From assembly GCF_014349105.1 (NCBI RefSeq), contig NZ_JACSJI010000018.1:1-64000 (forward strand): a stretch of 64,000 bases of DNA, written 5' to 3'. A program made the position numbers and the translations under genes. The notes beneath the pieces were generated by a model. That model was not told the DNA's origin. It saw only the letters and a program-made list of their open reading frames with translations, and did not search any database. Every line of letters begins with the position of its first letter. Position 1 is the stretch's first letter. This document shows positions 63,598 through 64,000 of the stretch, one piece after another. This stretch comes from Caulobacter sp. 17J80-11. GTDB taxonomy: Bacteria; Pseudomonadota; Alphaproteobacteria; Caulobacterales; Caulobacteraceae.

Positions 63598-64000
63598 TCA
63601 GCCGGCGCTGGCGGCGACCCGCTCGAGGTCGCGGGCGTAGGTGCGCCGGCCGAGCAGGAAGACCAGGGCGGCGGCCGCGCCGATCGCCGGGATCCACTGC
63701 AGGGCGACGTCCAGGCCGAACCGGTCGGCCAGCATGCCGGTCAGGATCGGTCCGGGCGCCAGGCCCAGCAGGTTGTTGGCCAGCGTCAGGACGGCGAAGG
63801 CCGCGCCGTGGACGGCCAGGTGGGTCAGGTTGGCGACCATGGCGCCCGACGGGCCGGTGGCGCCGGCGGCGACGAACAGGCCCGCCGCGATCAGCAGCAG
63901 CTGCTCCTTCGACGGCGGCATGCGGAAGGCGACCATCAGCAGGGCGCAGCAGGCCACGCACAGGAAGACGGCCAGGCTGGCGGCGCGCGGCTTGAAGCGC
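63598..64000 (-). CDS. MFS transporter, partial (C-terminal part)
   Basis: The frame is open from the window end to a TGA at 63598, giving about 133 residues of the C-terminal half of a 12-helix transporter. Helices are visible in LLLIAAGLFVAAGATGP, HGAAFAVLTLANNLLGLAPGPILTGMLADRFG and LQWIPAIGAAAALVFLLGR, and NNLLGLAPGPILTGMLADRFGLDVAL resembles the late-helix motif of MFS proteins that group with acyl-CoA metabolism genes. The N-terminal half is outside the window, so the substrate cannot be judged. Confidence 0.85.
   Translation of the reverse strand, partial: RFKPRAASLAVFLCVACCALLMVAFRMPPSKEQLLLIAAGLFVAAGATGPSGAMVANLTHLAVHGAAFAVLTLANNLLGLAPGPILTGMLADRFGLDVALQWIPAIGAAAALVFLLGRRTYARDLERVAASAG

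Overview
The window is high-GC alphaproteobacterial chromosome and looks like the family Caulobacteraceae (Caulobacter, Phenylobacterium or a close relative). Pointers to this are an RNase E with an acidic insert and a C-terminal GWW motif, a bactofilin next to an M23 peptidase, a mitochondrial-type NDUFA12 subunit, a single AmiC-type amidase, and a SUF operon headed by an Rrf2/IscR regulator. Codon use is strongly GC-biased almost throughout, so most antisense frames are also open. Those frames are mirrors of the real genes and are not listed.

Layout. 1-5961: a partial TSCPD-like gene with an 18-bp palindrome in its leader, NDUFA12, a DUF2155 protein, aat, a probable accB-accC-aroQ unit on the minus strand, and thiS-thiG. 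6133-10846: a DsbA-like lipoprotein, an M48 chaperone-protease and RNase E, all minus. 11241-16210: amiC, mrcA (PBP1A) and prfB, which carries the programmed +1 frameshift. 16317-21485: a GNAT, a GST, the bactofilin/M23 pair, a secreted proline-iminopeptidase-like hydrolase flanked by 29-bp direct repeats, and a Bcp peroxiredoxin. 21581-29092: a 1364-residue AsmA-like protein, tyrS, a DOMON-like protein and a DUF1343 (NamZ-like) protein. 29093-30407: a repeat-rich stretch with a terC remnant and an alpha/beta hydrolase that lacks its nucleophilic serine. 30449-38078: a complete suf operon (iscR, a NifS-like desulfurase, sufB, two unknown small genes, sufC, sufD, sufS, sufT-like, sufA), preceded by an IscR-type operator and a terminator-like hairpin in the leader. 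38258-46797: housekeeping and metabolic genes including bpt, motB and mazG. 47045-52023: a VanY-like peptidase and a minus-strand DUF2946/TonB-receptor/PepSY set that looks like metal uptake. 52072-58433: a WYL regulator, an MBL hydrolase-tatD-holB-tmk operon and two RlpA proteins. 58576-60341: tRNA-Ser(UGA) followed by a lower-GC two-gene module of unknown function, the clearest accessory island here. 60440-64000: an M19-like dipeptidase, an acyl-CoA dehydrogenase, a 49-codon ORF and the end of an MFS transporter.

How the genes work together. Several belong to envelope growth and division: amiC, mrcA, M23 plus bactofilin, two RlpA, VanY, NamZ-like and AsmA-like. The SUF operon supplies Fe-S clusters, and the IscR site plus leader hairpin suggest two layers of control on it. 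Both branches of the leucine N-degron pathway (aat and bpt) are present. Three dispersed hairpin-repeat families sit between genes at 5971-6129, 27235-27313, 29113-29257, 38086-38250 and 53470-53548.

The best candidates for something undescribed are the two-gene module beside tRNA-Ser (58793-60341), the two small unknown genes inside the suf operon (33631-34286), and the operator-promoter-terminator arrangement in front of iscR.
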